Positions 46,418 through 56,457 of a stretch of 64,000 bases of DNA are shown here, piece by piece. This DNA is from Methanosarcina barkeri MS. Its GTDB lineage: Archaea > Halobacteriota > Methanosarcinia > Methanosarcinales > Methanosarcinaceae. Each line of letters begins with the position of its first letter. Positions within the stretch are counted from its first letter, which is position 1. Where the stretch lies: contig NZ_CP009528.1 of the NCBI RefSeq assembly GCF_000970025.1, forward strand, positions 558,001 to 622,000, written 5' to 3'. Below the pieces are notes generated by a model, which was not told where the DNA came from, did not search any database, and saw only the letters and a program-made list of their open reading frames with translations. The position numbers and the translations under genes are program-made.

Positions 46418-49066
46418 TTACTTTCTTGAATCAATTGTGCTCTGGGCAGCTACGAGCCTTGCAATTGGAACTCTGTAAGGAGAGCAGCTTACATAGTTAA
46501 GACCTATATCATAGGCGAAGTGAATGGATCTTGGCTCTCCACCGTGTTCTCCGCAGATTCCCATTTTGAGGTCAGGTTTGACAGAGCGGCCTTTTGATAT
46601 GCCGATTTTCATGATCTCGCCAACGCCTTCCTGGTCCAGGACTGCAAATGGATCGTGCTCAATAATTCCTGCTTTCTGGTAGATAGGCACAAATTTGGAC
46701 ACATCGTCACGGCTGAACCCGAAGGTTGTCTGGGTCAGGTCGTTTGTCCCGAAGGAGAAGAAATCGGCTTCCTGAGCAATCTGGTCTGCGACAATTGCGG
46801 CTCTGGGCAGTTCGATCATTGTTCCTACTTTGTAATCGATCTTTACGCCTTTCTCAGCCATGACTTTCTCTGCCATCTTGCAGACTTCTTCCCTTGTAAT
46901 GGCAAGCTCTTTTACAAGACCCACGAGTGGAATCATAATTTCAGGAGTAATCTTCATTCCCTCGTTTGTAAGTTCACAGGCTGCTTCCATGATTGCGCGT
47001 ACCTGCATATCATAGATTTCCGGATAGGTGATTCCAAGCCTGCATCCCCTGTGACCAAGCATAGGGTTTATTTCTTTGAGGGAAACTACACGCTGAATGA
47101 CCTTCTTTACCTCGTTGATCTTTCCGGAAGAATCTCCTGAGGCTTCGAGTTCCCTGAGCTTTGCGTCAAGCTCTTCCTTGTCAGGAAGGAACTCATGGAG
47201 TGGTGGGTCAAGCAGCCTGATAGTAACAGGCAGGCCTTCCATGCTGCGGAAGATTCCAAGGAAGTCTTCTTTCTGCATAGGAAGTAACTTTTTAAGGGCT
47301 TTCCTTCTGGACTTCTCATCTTCGGCCATGATCATTTCCCTTACTGCGGGAATCCTTTCTTCTCCGAAGAACATATGTTCAGTTCTGCAAAGTCCTATAC
47401 CTTCAGCCCCTAGTTCACGGGCTAGGCCTGCATCTGCCGGATTATCTGCATTTGTTCTTACTCCGAGAGTCCTGATCTCGTCGGCCCACTGAAGAATCTT
47501 CTTTAGATCCTCATTAATTTCAGCATCAATCAGCTCTACTTTCCCGATAATTACACTGCCTGTGCTTCCATCAATGGTAACATAATCGTGCTCCTTGACA
47601 GTGTGACCATTTACCATAAAGAGGCCGCTCTTTGTATCGATGGATATGTCTCCACAACCCACAACACAAGGCTTTCCCATACCTCTTCCAACGACTGCGG
47701 CATGAGAGGTCATTCCTCCACGTACAGTGATGACACCCTGGGCAGCTGCCATTCCTCCGATATCTTCAGGGGAAGTTTCGGTCCTGACAAGAATTGTCTT
47801 TTCTCCCTTCTCAGCCATTTCCTCGGCTGCTTCGGCAGTAAATACAACTTTTCCGACAGCAGCTCCGGGTGATGCAGGAAGTCCCTTTGCGACTACTTCC
47901 AGTTTTGCATTGGGGTCAATTCTGGGGTGCAGGAGCAGGTCGATGTGTTCGGCTTTAACCCTTGTGACTGCGGTTTCTTTATCAATCAGCCCTTCTGCTA
48001 CCATATCAGTTGCTAACTTTACGGCTGCGGCAGCTGTACGTTTTCCAGTCCTGGTCTGCAGCATGTAGAGTTTTCCTTCCTGGATAGTAAACTCTATATC
48101 CTGCATGTCTTTGAAGTGGGCTTCGAGCTTCTTACAGATATCAACAAGCTGATTGTAAGCTTCAGGAATCTTATTTCCAAGAGTATCAATAAAGTCCGGA
48201 GTTCGGATGCCTGCAACAACATCTTCACCCTGTGCGTTGATAAGGTACTCTCCGAAGAATTTCCTTTCTCCTGTAGACGGGTTTCTTGTAAAAGCAACAC
48301 CTGTACCTGAGGTATTTCCTCTGTTCCCGTAAACCATGGTCTGTACATTGACAGCTGTGCCCCAACTGTCATCAATTTCGTTAAGCTTTCTGTATGTGAT
48401 GGCTCTTGGATTGTTCCAGGAATCAAAAACAGCATCAATTGCCATCTGAAGCTGGACTTTCGGGTCCTGGGGGAACTCAAACCCTTTTTCGAGTTTGATT
48501 ACCCCTTTGAACCTTTCAGCCAGATCTTTCAGCGCTTTTGCATCGAGATCGGTGTCAGATTCGACTTTAAGTTCTTTTTTCTTGTCCTCAATAAGGGACT
48601 CGAACTTTTCGAAGTCGATTCCCAGAACTACATCTCCAAACATAGAGATAAATCTGCGGTAACAGTCGTAAGCGAACCTTTCGTCATTGACCTTATTTGC
48701 GAGTCCGAGAACAGATTTGTCCGTGAGCCCAAGGTTAAGAACGGTATCCATCATCCCCGGCATGGACACCCTGGCACCGGACCTTACAGAAACAAGCAGT
48801 GGATCTTCTGGGTCTCCCAGCTTTTTGTTGTTTAAGGTCTCGAGCTTATCGATCGCTTCTTCAACCTGTTTGAGTACTTCTTCAGAATACTTCTTACCTT
48901 CCAGATAAAGTACGCAAACTTCGGTTGTTATCGTAAAACCTGGTGGTACGGGAATTCCGAGGTTTGCCATTTCGGCTAGGCCTGCGCCCTTACCTCCAAG
49001 TAAGTCTCTCATGCTAGCTTTGCCATCAGTTACATCCTTTCCAAAAAAATATACGAACTTGGACAA
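46418..49066 (-). CDS. ppdK: Pyruvate, phosphate dikinase
   Basis: 882 residues. Interconverts pyruvate + ATP + Pi and PEP + AMP + PPi. N-terminal ATP-grasp domain (LLGGKGAGLAEMANLGIPVP; SVRSGARVSMPGMMDTVLNL), central phosphohistidine domain with GGMTSHAAVVGRGMGKPCVV (His455), and C-terminal PEP-binding barrel with GTNDLTQTTFGFSRDD and the catalytic Cys in GICGEHGG. Full length; GGAGGAGAC precedes the start. Supplies PEP for gluconeogenesis in methanogens. Confidence 0.97.
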   Translation of the reverse strand: MSKFVYFFGKDVTDGKASMRDLLGGKGAGLAEMANLGIPVPPGFTITTEVCVLYLEGKKYSEEVLKQVEEAIDKLETLNNKKLGDPEDPLLVSVRSGARVSMPGMMDTVLNLGLTDKSVLGLANKVNDERFAYDCYRRFISMFGDVVLGIDFEKFESLIEDKKKELKVESDTDLDAKALKDLAERFKGVIKLEKGFEFPQDPKVQLQMAIDAVFDSWNNPRAITYRKLNEIDDSWGTAVNVQTMVYGNRGNTSGTGVAFTRNPSTGERKFFGEYLINAQGEDVVAGIRTPDFIDTLGNKIPEAYNQLVDICKKLEAHFKDMQDIEFTIQEGKLYMLQTRTGKRTAAAAVKLATDMVAEGLIDKETAVTRVKAEHIDLLLHPRIDPNAKLEVVAKGLPASPGAAVGKVVFTAEAAEEMAEKGEKTILVRTETSPEDIGGMAAAQGVITVRGGMTSHAAVVGRGMGKPCVVGCGDISIDTKSGLFMVNGHTVKEHDYVTIDGSTGSVIIGKVELIDAEINEDLKKILQWADEIRTLGVRTNADNPADAGLARELGAEGIGLCRTEHMFFGEERIPAVREMIMAEDEKSRRKALKKLLPMQKEDFLGIFRSMEGLPVTIRLLDPPLHEFLPDKEELDAKLRELEASGDSSGKINEVKKVIQRVVSLKEINPMLGHRGCRLGITYPEIYDMQVRAIMEAACELTNEGMKITPEIMIPLVGLVKELAITREEVCKMAEKVMAEKGVKIDYKVGTMIELPRAAIVADQIAQEADFFSFGTNDLTQTTFGFSRDDVSKFVPIYQKAGIIEHDPFAVLDQEGVGEIMKIGISKGRSVKPDLKMGICGEHGGEPRSIHFAYDIGLNYVSCSPYRVPIARLVAAQSTIDSRK

Positions 49067-49396
49067 TGAGTCTCCTCCTTAGAATGAGATCATTAATCGG
49101 AGTTAGTGACCGTAATAATAACCAGAATTATGGTCTGATTGCTGCCAACAATGTCCATTTAATATATAAGCTTGTGGTTTCCTTCTTCTCGTTCTTATAT
49201 TCTACTATATTAAATTAGTTAAAACTAACATATAATATAGTTCTTGCGATATCTTTATATATAATGAACGTAGACTACATATGCTTTTCAGTTTACAATA
49301 TATAGCCGTATTTATGGCTTACAGAAAAACATGCTCAAAGCCAGGAGATTTCTACCCTGCGCTGGAGAAAATAGCTATTAACTATTCGTGGCTGAT
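49067..49396. promoter_or_regulatory. Divergent promoter region ppdK / gar1
   Basis: 330 bp between divergent genes. TATA-like sequences for the plus strand (TTTATATATAATG near 49253-49265) and for the minus strand (around 49155-49170 and 49225-49235). No gene. Confidence 0.45.
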
Positions 49397-49657
49397 ATGA
49401 AACGACTCGGTAAAGTGCTGCACAGAACAGGTGTTAAAAACCTGATAATTAGAGGGGATGAGGTAAAACCCGAGAATGTCTCAGATGGTTTTCCTAAATT
49501 GAATTCGGTCGTTGTAGATAAAGCCCTGAATCGGATTGGTACGGTCATAAGTGTTTTCGGACCTGTAGGTCATCCATATTTTTTAGTGAAGGGTTTTAAA
49601 CGAACTACGGATTCAGAATTTCGAGCTCTTATTAATGAAAGAGTCTATATTCGGTGA
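49397..49657 (+). CDS. gar1: H/ACA RNP protein Gar1
   Basis: 86 residues, MKRLGKVLHRTGVKNLIIRG. Beta-barrel Gar1/Naf1-type protein with DKALNRIGTVISVFGPVGHP then YFLVKG. Part of the Cbf5-Nop10-L7Ae-Gar1 pseudouridylation complex. An in-frame GTG at 49388 is possible. It sits upstream of tfb, the common archaeal arrangement. Confidence 0.92.
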   Translation: MKRLGKVLHRTGVKNLIIRGDEVKPENVSDGFPKLNSVVVDKALNRIGTVISVFGPVGHPYFLVKGFKRTTDSEFRALINERVYIR

Positions 49658-49847
49658 AAGCTCTGGCATGAATATGCACTTGAATTCTATATTATGGTTA
49701 AACATTAACTAGGTTATATATTTTTTGCTAGTTACAGCCGTGATTTTTCTTATCCTGCCTTTTAGATATCTTGTAATTTCAGTGGTGCAGCCAAAAAATA
49801 CCGGAAATATACACATATGATTGTTTTAGTTTGTAAGGTGATATGAT

Positions 49848-50861
49848 ATGGTAGAAGTCGAAAGAGTTCGCTATTCGGACACTCTTGAAAGAGAAAAAAT
49901 ACGTGCCATGATCAAAGCTCGCAAAGAGAAGCAAAAGGAGCAAAGTTTTGAGAAAGAAAAGGCCGTGTGTCCAGAATGCGGCAGCAGAAACCTTGTTCAC
50001 GACTATGAGCGAGCCGAACTCGTGTGCGGGGACTGCGGACTTGTCATTGATGCCGATTTTGTGGATGAAGGCCCAGAATGGCGAGCTTTCGATCATGATC
50101 AACGTATGAAGCGTTCCCGTGTGGGTGCGCCCATGACATACACAATCCACGACAAAGGGCTTTCCACAATGATTGACTGGAGGAACCGCGACTCCTATGG
50201 AAAGTCAATCTCTTCCAAAAATCGTGCTCAACTCTATCGTTTAAGAAAATGGCAGCGTAGAATCCGTGTAAGTAACGCAACTGAAAGAAACCTTGCATTT
50301 GCACTATCTGAACTGGATAGAATGGCTTCTGCTCTCGGTCTTCCGAGAACTGTGCGGGAAACCGCAGCTGTCGTCTACAGAAAAGCTGTGGACAAGAATC
50401 TTATCCGTGGAAGAAGTATTGAAGGTGTTGCCGCAGCCGCTCTTTATGCTGCTTGCCGCCAGTGCAGCGTCCCAAGAACTCTTGATGAAATTGAAGAGGT
50501 ATCCAGAGTAAGCCGGAAAGAAATCGGAAGAACCTACCGCTTTATTTCCAGAGAACTCGCACTGAAGCTCATGCCTACGTCTCCTATCGACTATGTCCCA
50601 AGGTTCTGTTCAGGCCTTAACCTTAAAGGAGAAGTCCAGTCAAAGAGCGTTGAGATCCTTAGGCAGGCTTCCGAAAAGGAACTCACAAGCGGAAGAGGTC
50701 CAACAGGAGTTGCTGCCGCTGCAATTTATATTGCGTCCATTCTCTGTGGTGAGCGGAGAACTCAGCGGGAAGTTGCGGATGTAGCCGGAGTTACTGAAGT
50801 TACTATCCGAAACAGATACAAAGAGCTTGCAGAAGAACTGGATATAGAGATTATTCTCTAA
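49848..50861 (+). CDS. tfb: Transcription initiation factor TFB
   Basis: 337 residues: N-terminal zinc ribbon [20 protein letters not shown] then GDCG, B-finger/linker ([20 protein letters not shown]), and two cyclin-like repeats (about 140-235 and 240-337). Bridges TBP-TATA/BRE and RNA polymerase. A short N-terminal extension of about 35 charged residues precedes the ribbon. AAGGTGAT precedes the start. Confidence 0.97.
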   Translation: MVEVERVRYSDTLEREKIRAMIKARKEKQKEQSFEKEKAVCPECGSRNLVHDYERAELVCGDCGLVIDADFVDEGPEWRAFDHDQRMKRSRVGAPMTYTIHDKGLSTMIDWRNRDSYGKSISSKNRAQLYRLRKWQRRIRVSNATERNLAFALSELDRMASALGLPRTVRETAAVVYRKAVDKNLIRGRSIEGVAAAALYAACRQCSVPRTLDEIEEVSRVSRKEIGRTYRFISRELALKLMPTSPIDYVPRFCSGLNLKGEVQSKSVEILRQASEKELTSGRGPTGVAAAAIYIASILCGERRTQREVADVAGVTEVTIRNRYKELAEELDIEIIL

Positions 50862-51022
50862 GATTTTCTTTATTTTTCTTTTGCCAGCAGGTTTTCTCTT
50901 TTACTTAGAGAAACGTCCTATTTTTTACTGGTTTTATTTACTCAAGTCATTTATCCGGTTTTTCCGCTTGTGGAGGTTTATTTCAAAACAGGATCTTAGA
51001 TACCTTTATTTTTTGATCCATA

Positions 51023-51679
51023 ATGCTAATAATTGAAGTTTTTGAAGCTCTTCTATTAGGTTTCTCTGTAGGGCTTACAGGCGCACTTGTTCCGGGCCCA
51101 ATGCTTTTTGCAACTATAGAGATATCACTGAAGAAAGGCTGGCTTGCAGGCCCACAGGTGGTATTCGGGCATATTCTCGTGGAGGCTGTGCTCTACGTGC
51201 TGATTCTCTTAGGAGCTGCTTCGTTTGTCGATAGTGGTATAATTTCCATAATTTTTTTTATAGGAGGGCTTTCACTTCTAGTATTTGGACTTCTTACCTT
51301 AAAGGAAGCACGAGCTACAGCTTCTTCTGCTCTGATTTCTCAGGATTCTTCAGGCTTGAAGCTGATTTCCAACCCTGCCCTGATAGGCCTGGTTACTTCA
51401 GTTTCTAACCCGTACTTCTGGATCTGGTGGCTGACCGCTGGCGGAGCTCTTGTACTTAAGGAATATGAACTGGGAATTCTAATTGCAATGGCTTATATGC
51501 TCGGGCACTGGACTGCAGATCTGGGATGGTTTACTGCCATATCCGGCTCGTTCGGGCGTGGCAAAACCCTTCTCTCCCAAAAAATGCATAGATATATTCT
51601 TTATACCTGCGGGGTATTCCTGGTAATTTTTGGGTTGTACTTCATGCTGAATTACAATCATTCGATTCATTTATCCTGA
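51023..51679 (+). CDS. LysE-family amino-acid exporter
   Basis: 218 residues with six predicted membrane helices. N-terminal FSVGLTGALVPGPMLFATIE contains the LysE/RhtB G-x(3)-PGP signature. Exports amino acids or related compounds; substrate unknown. 64 bp upstream of trm5. No clear ribosome site (short leader). Confidence 0.85.
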   Translation: MLIIEVFEALLLGFSVGLTGALVPGPMLFATIEISLKKGWLAGPQVVFGHILVEAVLYVLILLGAASFVDSGIISIIFFIGGLSLLVFGLLTLKEARATASSALISQDSSGLKLISNPALIGLVTSVSNPYFWIWWLTAGGALVLKEYELGILIAMAYMLGHWTADLGWFTAISGSFGRGKTLLSQKMHRYILYTCGVFLVIFGLYFMLNYNHSIHLS

Positions 51680-51742
51680 GCATGGGCTATGGATAGCTTA
51701 ATAACAAAAGGATAACTTTAGGCTTCCAAAAGGCGATTTCCC

Positions 51743-52753
51743 ATGAAACGGCAGTGCATAAAAGTTCCTAAAAAGAAAGGAGAGCCTGTAAGAAGAATAC
51801 TCCTTGAGCTTGAAATTCTGGATAACTCCGTAAAAATAGGCGCAGATGAGGCGTTTCTTTATCTTCCCCTGACCAGAGAACCTGCTTCTGACGAGCTGGA
51901 AAGTTTTCCCGAAGAAATTGAGCTTATAGAGTTCGATTTCAAGCCCCATAAAAAGAAACCCGTTCCGGAAGACCTGCTTGGTTTCAGCCCTGCTTATGAA
52001 GTTATAGGAGACATCGCCCTGCTGGAAGACCCTGAGCTTGACAAGGAAAAAGCCTCAAGAATTGCCGATGCCCTCCTTTTAACCCATTCGAATATAAAAA
52101 CAGTGCTCAAGCCTCTTACGCCTGTTATCGGGGAATTTCGGGTTAGAGAATTTGAGGTCGTTGCAGGTGAGCCGAGAACCGAAACTATTCACAGGGAATA
52201 CGGCTGTCGCTACAAAGTCGACCTTGCACGGGCTTATTTTACTCCCCGCCTTTCGACCGAGCGCTCAAGAATTCTTTCCCGGGTCAAGAAAGGGGATATC
52301 ATTGTTGATATGTTTGCAGGCGTCGGCCCTTATAGCATCCTTATCGCAAAGAGCAAAAAGCCCTCAAAAGTCCTGTCAATCGATAAAAACCCGGATGCTG
52401 TGCGTTATCTCAGGGAAAATATAATTCTTAACTCTGCGAAAAACATCGAAGCAATCGAAGGCGACGCCCGGGAAGAAGCAACAAAGTTTGCAGGTACTGC
52501 CGACCATGTGATTATGAATTTACCTCATAGTGCTTTTGAGTTCCTGGACTCCGCAGTTCTCCTGGCAAAGCCCGGCGGAATTATCCATTATTACGGAATT
52601 ACCCCTGAAGACGACCTCTTCGAAAGCTCTATAAAATTCATAAAGGAAGCTGCGGAAAAAGCAGGCAGGAAAATCGAGGTTCTTGAAAAAAGGGTAGTTC
52701 GTTCGTATGCTCCTCACCAGTATAATATCTGTATAGAGGCCAGAATTGTTTAA
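51743..52753 (+). CDS. trm5: tRNA (guanine37-N1)-methyltransferase Trm5
   Basis: 336 residues. D1-D2 N-terminal parts and a SAM Rossmann domain: DMFAGVGPYSILIAKSKKPS, DKNPDAVRYLRENIILN, and NLPHSAFEFLDSA (the N-x-P-motif of Trm5). R-x-Y-x-C-R-Y-K-V-D-like segment REYGCRYKVDLARAYFTPRL is typical of archaeal Trm5. Prevents frameshifting at G37-containing tRNAs such as the two tRNA-Pro genes of this window. Confidence 0.95.
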   Translation: MKRQCIKVPKKKGEPVRRILLELEILDNSVKIGADEAFLYLPLTREPASDELESFPEEIELIEFDFKPHKKKPVPEDLLGFSPAYEVIGDIALLEDPELDKEKASRIADALLLTHSNIKTVLKPLTPVIGEFRVREFEVVAGEPRTETIHREYGCRYKVDLARAYFTPRLSTERSRILSRVKKGDIIVDMFAGVGPYSILIAKSKKPSKVLSIDKNPDAVRYLRENIILNSAKNIEAIEGDAREEATKFAGTADHVIMNLPHSAFEFLDSAVLLAKPGGIIHYYGITPEDDLFESSIKFIKEAAEKAGRKIEVLEKRVVRSYAPHQYNICIEARIV

Positions 52754-52940
52754 TGGATGATAGGATCATTTGAAGGAATGACAAAATTATTTTAGGGAAG
52801 CTAAAACCTTAAAAAGGTGGCCGCATTATTTAAATAATGTCAGGGTTATCCAGACGTTGCAAAAGCAAATAGCTCCGCCCGAGCGAAATAATTAAATTCT
52901 TGATCTATATATTAGATCTGCTTATTCTTTCTATGCATTT

Positions 52941-53012
52941 GCCGTCGTGGCTTAGCGGTATAGCGGCTGATTCGTAATCAGCAGGTCGAGGGTTCAAGTC
53001 CCCCCGGCGGCT
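52941..53012 (+). tRNA. tRNA-Thr (CGU anticodon)
   Basis: Acceptor GCCGTCG/CGGCGGC (one G-U pair), discriminator U as usual for archaeal tRNA-Thr. D-arm GGCTTAGCGGTATAGCG; anticodon stem GCTGA/TCAGC with loop TTCGTAA. CCA not encoded; a T-run follows (TTTTTGTTTTTT), fitting termination. TATA-like sequence TATATATTAG near 52905-52914. Confidence 0.96.
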
Positions 53013-53375
53013 TTTTGTTTTTTGGTTAAAAAATACTGCCATATTCGCGGCAAATAAATTCTTGAATTTTCTTGTTCTTGATTTGAGAATACTATAGGAT
53101 CTCCAATTTTGATTCGGACGAGAAATATAAGCAAACTTTGATTTCACTCTTTGTTTTCCAATTACTCTAACTGAGAGTAATAAAAACCATGCGGAGAAAC
53201 GTCGAAGAAAAATAACAAATTCAATATAAATACAAGTTGATCCTATCCCAAAAGCCATTTAGTCCTTAATCATCAAGAATTTTCAGGATTGTTTTCATGG
53301 TCAGAAACTTGATTGATTATTCAAAATACAGGATTCAGAGAAGCAATTTTGAGTTTTGGGATTAGCTCGTTGAGT
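53013..53375. other. Intergenic region with dispersed-repeat copy
   Basis: No gene. 53313-53367 is a degenerate copy of the inverted-repeat element at 45926-45996 (TATTCAAAATACAGGATTCA; GCAATTTTGAGTTTTGGGAT). Confidence 0.5.
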
Positions 53376-53407
53376 AAAAAAGGAAAAAGCACCTGATTGA
53401 GGTGCTT
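53376..53407 (-). terminator. Rho-independent-like hairpin terminator of the pilin gene
   Basis: On the minus strand AAGCACCT, a 5-base loop and AGGTGCTT form a perfect 8-bp stem, followed by TTTCCTTTTTT. It lies 11 bp after the pilin stop. Confidence 0.8.
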
Positions 53408-53417
53408 AAATTCGTGT

Positions 53418-53906
53418 TTAGAACCTTAGATTCTTGTCACAAATAAGTTGGCTTGTTGCTATATCAATAACCTTGATATTGACACTGTCACCGGAATTAA
53501 CAGTTATTGCAGTACCTGTATTGTCAGTTCCTGAAGTAGGAGGCATTCTCAACTCAACGATCTGAACATCGCCAACTTCAAAATCAGCACTAGTAGTAAT
53601 GGCTCCAAAGTAAACCTCAGTAGAATTTCCAGTGCCAACCGTCGTCATAACTTTTGTTATACTGCGATCGAAATTGATGGGATCTCCGCCAAGATGTTCT
53701 ATTTTTACACACGCTGTATTATTTGTATCGAGTCTGGATGATTTAATCTCAAGATTCGCCTGCGGTGCGGATTCGACAGCTCCCTTACTGAATACAGAAG
53801 ATCCGATTGCGGCGGCGAGGATGACGGTTATTGCAACCATCAGGATAACACCGATAACCGGGGAAACTGCTTTGTCATCTTTTCTAAACAATTTCTTAAA
53901 ATCCAT
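53418..53906 (-). CDS. Archaeal type IV pilin
   Basis: 162 residues, start MDFKKLFRKDDKAVSPVIGV, preceded by GAGGGAGAACAT. Short basic class III signal peptide, then the hydrophobic assembly helix (AVSPVIGVILMVAITVILAA), as in the archaeal pilin family (DUF1628-like). The remainder is a beta-rich, sequon-containing ectodomain. Processed by a prepilin peptidase such as PibD/EppA. Faces away from the three genes at 54205-57996 across a 300-bp divergent promoter. Confidence 0.9.
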   Translation of the reverse strand: MDFKKLFRKDDKAVSPVIGVILMVAITVILAAAIGSSVFSKGAVESAPQANLEIKSSRLDTNNTACVKIEHLGGDPINFDRSITKVMTTVGTGNSTEVYFGAITTSADFEVGDVQIVELRMPPTSGTDNTGTAITVNSGDSVNIKVIDIATSQLICDKNLRF

Positions 53907-54204
53907 ATGTTCTCCCTCTTGGTTAAACGTATTCGGACAGGAAAGCCCGCCAGATACCTTTAACACCTGAAATATAATGTTAACAATAGTCATTTATTTT
54001 AACTGTATGTCATTTTACTTTTCATAAATATTTAAACTTTTGCTGAATGTAATAAAGAGTTATCTAGTTCCACTCCTATAATTAACTCAGTAAGATCTTT
54101 ATTAGCAGTTATACTTTAATAAATTTTCTCAGACAGTCAAGTTAATATTCTATTAAAAACACCTTAAAAAGTTGGTAATTAAATTTTTAGAAGGTGTTTT
54201 TATC
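53907..54204. promoter_or_regulatory. Divergent promoter, pilin and pilin-like operon
   Basis: About 300 bp, AT-rich. TATA-like ATAAATATTTAAAC near 54024-54037 and others near 54105-54125. The arrangement suggests shared regulation of both directions. Confidence 0.4.
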
Positions 54205-55242
54205 GTGGAGGGTAAAAAGTACAGGGCATTTTGCCATGACTGCCGGGGAGTTTCAGAAGTATATGGGCAAATACTCATGATGGGTATAGTCGTTTTAGCC
54301 TTTTCTACAATAGCAATAACTGTGTTTTCCGATGGGGGAGTTGTGAAACCGGAACATACTCCGCATACTGATCTGCAAGAAACCGTTAATGCAACTGCCG
54401 ATATCGTAGAAGTCGTCCATAGCGGTGGAGAAGACATAGACCTGTCAAATATCAAAATAATACTGATCGTCGAAAGCCCAGGAAAATCTGAACTCAAACA
54501 CTTAGAATTCAGTAGGTCCAAATTTGAGATTAGAAATCCAGATGGTACTGATTCTGATGACGATCTTTTCATGCTCGGGGATTGTATTTTTATTGATACA
54601 AGTAAAGCGGATGATCGGGGAGGGAAGTACAACATCACAAGCAGCGATACCATAGACATGTTCTTTGTGGACATGCCTTCCGAACAGGTGATCCAGAGAG
54701 TTGCACTCCAGCATGGAAATAAAGATATTTCTGGAGTTACGGACCTCGTTACTGGGCGTTACTGGATAACTCCTTATCCGAACGGAACTGCAACCGATAC
54801 TTCAGGCGGGTGGATATCCACAGAAGCTACTAATGAAATAGGAGACGGAATTTTCACTGTATATTATCCTCCAAGTAAAAACGATGATGACCCAAACTCT
54901 ACAGCCCAGGTATTTGATTTCAATATCAATTCAACTAAAGAAGGAGTCTCAGCTCCAATTCACAAAGTAACTTTAAAAATAGTGTATAGTGTGCACGACG
55001 GCAGTTACAAAGATCTCGCACTGGATATCAGCATTGGAGAACCTGAAAACTGGATAAGGGTTGATGAGGATATGCCTCAATACAAGCAAGATTTCGATGC
55101 TCACGAGATAGATCTCACACCCTATGTGAAGACGATTGACGACCTCGAGAAATTCAAAGCAAGGTTTGTAATCATTACTAATGCGAGCAAAAATGCCGAC
55201 AAGAAATCATGGATAGACTTCTTAGGAATCCATGTAGACTGA
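54205..55242 (+). CDS. Pilin-like secreted/anchored protein A
   Basis: 345 residues from GTG (VEGKKYRAFCHDCRGVSEVY), with AAGGTG eight bases upstream. An N-terminal basic part ending in CRGVSEVYG is followed by a single hydrophobic helix (GQILMMGIVVLAFSTIAITV), the layout of type IV pilin signal sequences. The ectodomain is acidic and beta-rich (HSGGEDIDLSNIKIILIV is typical of archaeal pilin/flagellin-like proteins). Only 2 bp separate its stop from the next ATG, so it is an operon with protein B. Confidence 0.8.
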   Translation: MEGKKYRAFCHDCRGVSEVYGQILMMGIVVLAFSTIAITVFSDGGVVKPEHTPHTDLQETVNATADIVEVVHSGGEDIDLSNIKIILIVESPGKSELKHLEFSRSKFEIRNPDGTDSDDDLFMLGDCIFIDTSKADDRGGKYNITSSDTIDMFFVDMPSEQVIQRVALQHGNKDISGVTDLVTGRYWITPYPNGTATDTSGGWISTEATNEIGDGIFTVYYPPSKNDDDPNSTAQVFDFNINSTKEGVSAPIHKVTLKIVYSVHDGSYKDLALDISIGEPENWIRVDEDMPQYKQDFDAHEIDLTPYVKTIDDLEKFKARFVIITNASKNADKKSWIDFLGIHVD

Positions 55243-55289
55243 AAATGAAAGCATGGAAAAAGGAGGATGAGCAAAAGGAGAGAGGGAAA

Positions 55290-56285
55290 ATGAAAGGGTT
55301 TATGAAGGGTGAATTCCAACCGGATCTGGATTCTTTTTTCTGTCTAGAATCTGCATCAACGACAGCTCTGACCACTGTTTTGCTTCTTGGGATAATATTT
55401 TCAGTTATTGCCGCGGTTCATCTGGGATATACACCTGAATGGAAAAACGATTACGAGCATTCTCACATGACTAGCGTATGGGAAGACATGACAGAACTTA
55501 AATCAAAAATAGACATGACTACAGTACTTCTTGCGTCAGACATTAATTCCTCCACCCCAAAAGTTACGACAACAACAACCCTCCACACTAGAAAACTGGA
55601 GACACCTTTTATTAGCTCTACAAAATCTACTGGAATTTTTTCATTAAACACTGACCGGTGTAAAATGATAATCACTCCGGCAAATAATAGCGAAATGGAA
55701 AACGCAATGGAAAACGCAATGGAGAACGCAACGGTCATCAACTGTGGCACAATTGCATATAATTCAAATAATAACTATTATACGGAACAGACCTTCAAGT
55801 ACGAAAACGGAGCTTTAATTCTAGAACAGAATAAAAAGGCAGTTATGAAACTTTACCCTTCAATTAGTGTCTCTGAAGTATCATTTAGGAATTACACCTT
55901 TCTTATTAACGCTGTAGAGATCCAGGGGGTGGCAAATACTATTTCATCAAACTTAGATGGTTCCATTCTTCTGAAAGGAATATCTTATGGAACCCTTTAT
56001 GACAGTGCTATTTCCGGAAATGAAAGTTCCTTACTGTTAACAGTATATACGGATCATCCTGCCGCCTGGAAGATTTATCTTAACGAAACAATGACCGAAG
56101 CAGGTCTAGAGGTAGATAAAGATTATGCTCTTGACCGTATTGGAAATAATTACGTGACATACGTATTTCCAGAAAAAGGAAGCGACATTAGCCTCAAAAG
56201 GCTTTACGTTGGAAAAGCCACAATTAACGCAGAGTTGGGGATTGGCTTAAGCGGGTTTGTGGAATCGAAATTAAATTCGAAATAA
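55290..56285 (+). CDS. Pilin-like membrane protein B
   Basis: 331 residues; start MKGFMKGEFQPDLDSFFCLE with GGAGAGAGG upstream (an earlier ATG at 55245 is possible). A membrane helix (TTALTTVLLLGIIFSVIAAV) is followed by a conserved HLGYTPEWKNDYEHSHMTSV segment shared with protein C. The ectodomain has a MENAMENAMEN repeat (about residues 135-147) and many N-glycosylation sequons. Paralogous to the gene at 56458. Confidence 0.78.
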   Translation: MKGFMKGEFQPDLDSFFCLESASTTALTTVLLLGIIFSVIAAVHLGYTPEWKNDYEHSHMTSVWEDMTELKSKIDMTTVLLASDINSSTPKVTTTTTLHTRKLETPFISSTKSTGIFSLNTDRCKMIITPANNSEMENAMENAMENATVINCGTIAYNSNNNYYTEQTFKYENGALILEQNKKAVMKLYPSISVSEVSFRNYTFLINAVEIQGVANTISSNLDGSILLKGISYGTLYDSAISGNESSLLLTVYTDHPAAWKIYLNETMTEAGLEVDKDYALDRIGNNYVTYVFPEKGSDISLKRLYVGKATINAELGIGLSGFVESKLNSK

Positions 56286-56457
56286 TAGAGTAAAATGTAC
56301 TTGCCCTTGTTCGAATAGACTTACTTTATTATTTTATAAAAAATGTACTTTCATACTTTTTACCCAACATACTTCTCAATAAAATTACTAAATTCAAACT
56401 GAAAAATAACATCACAACTGATAGAACATAAATTAAAAAATTACGCGATGTCCCGCT

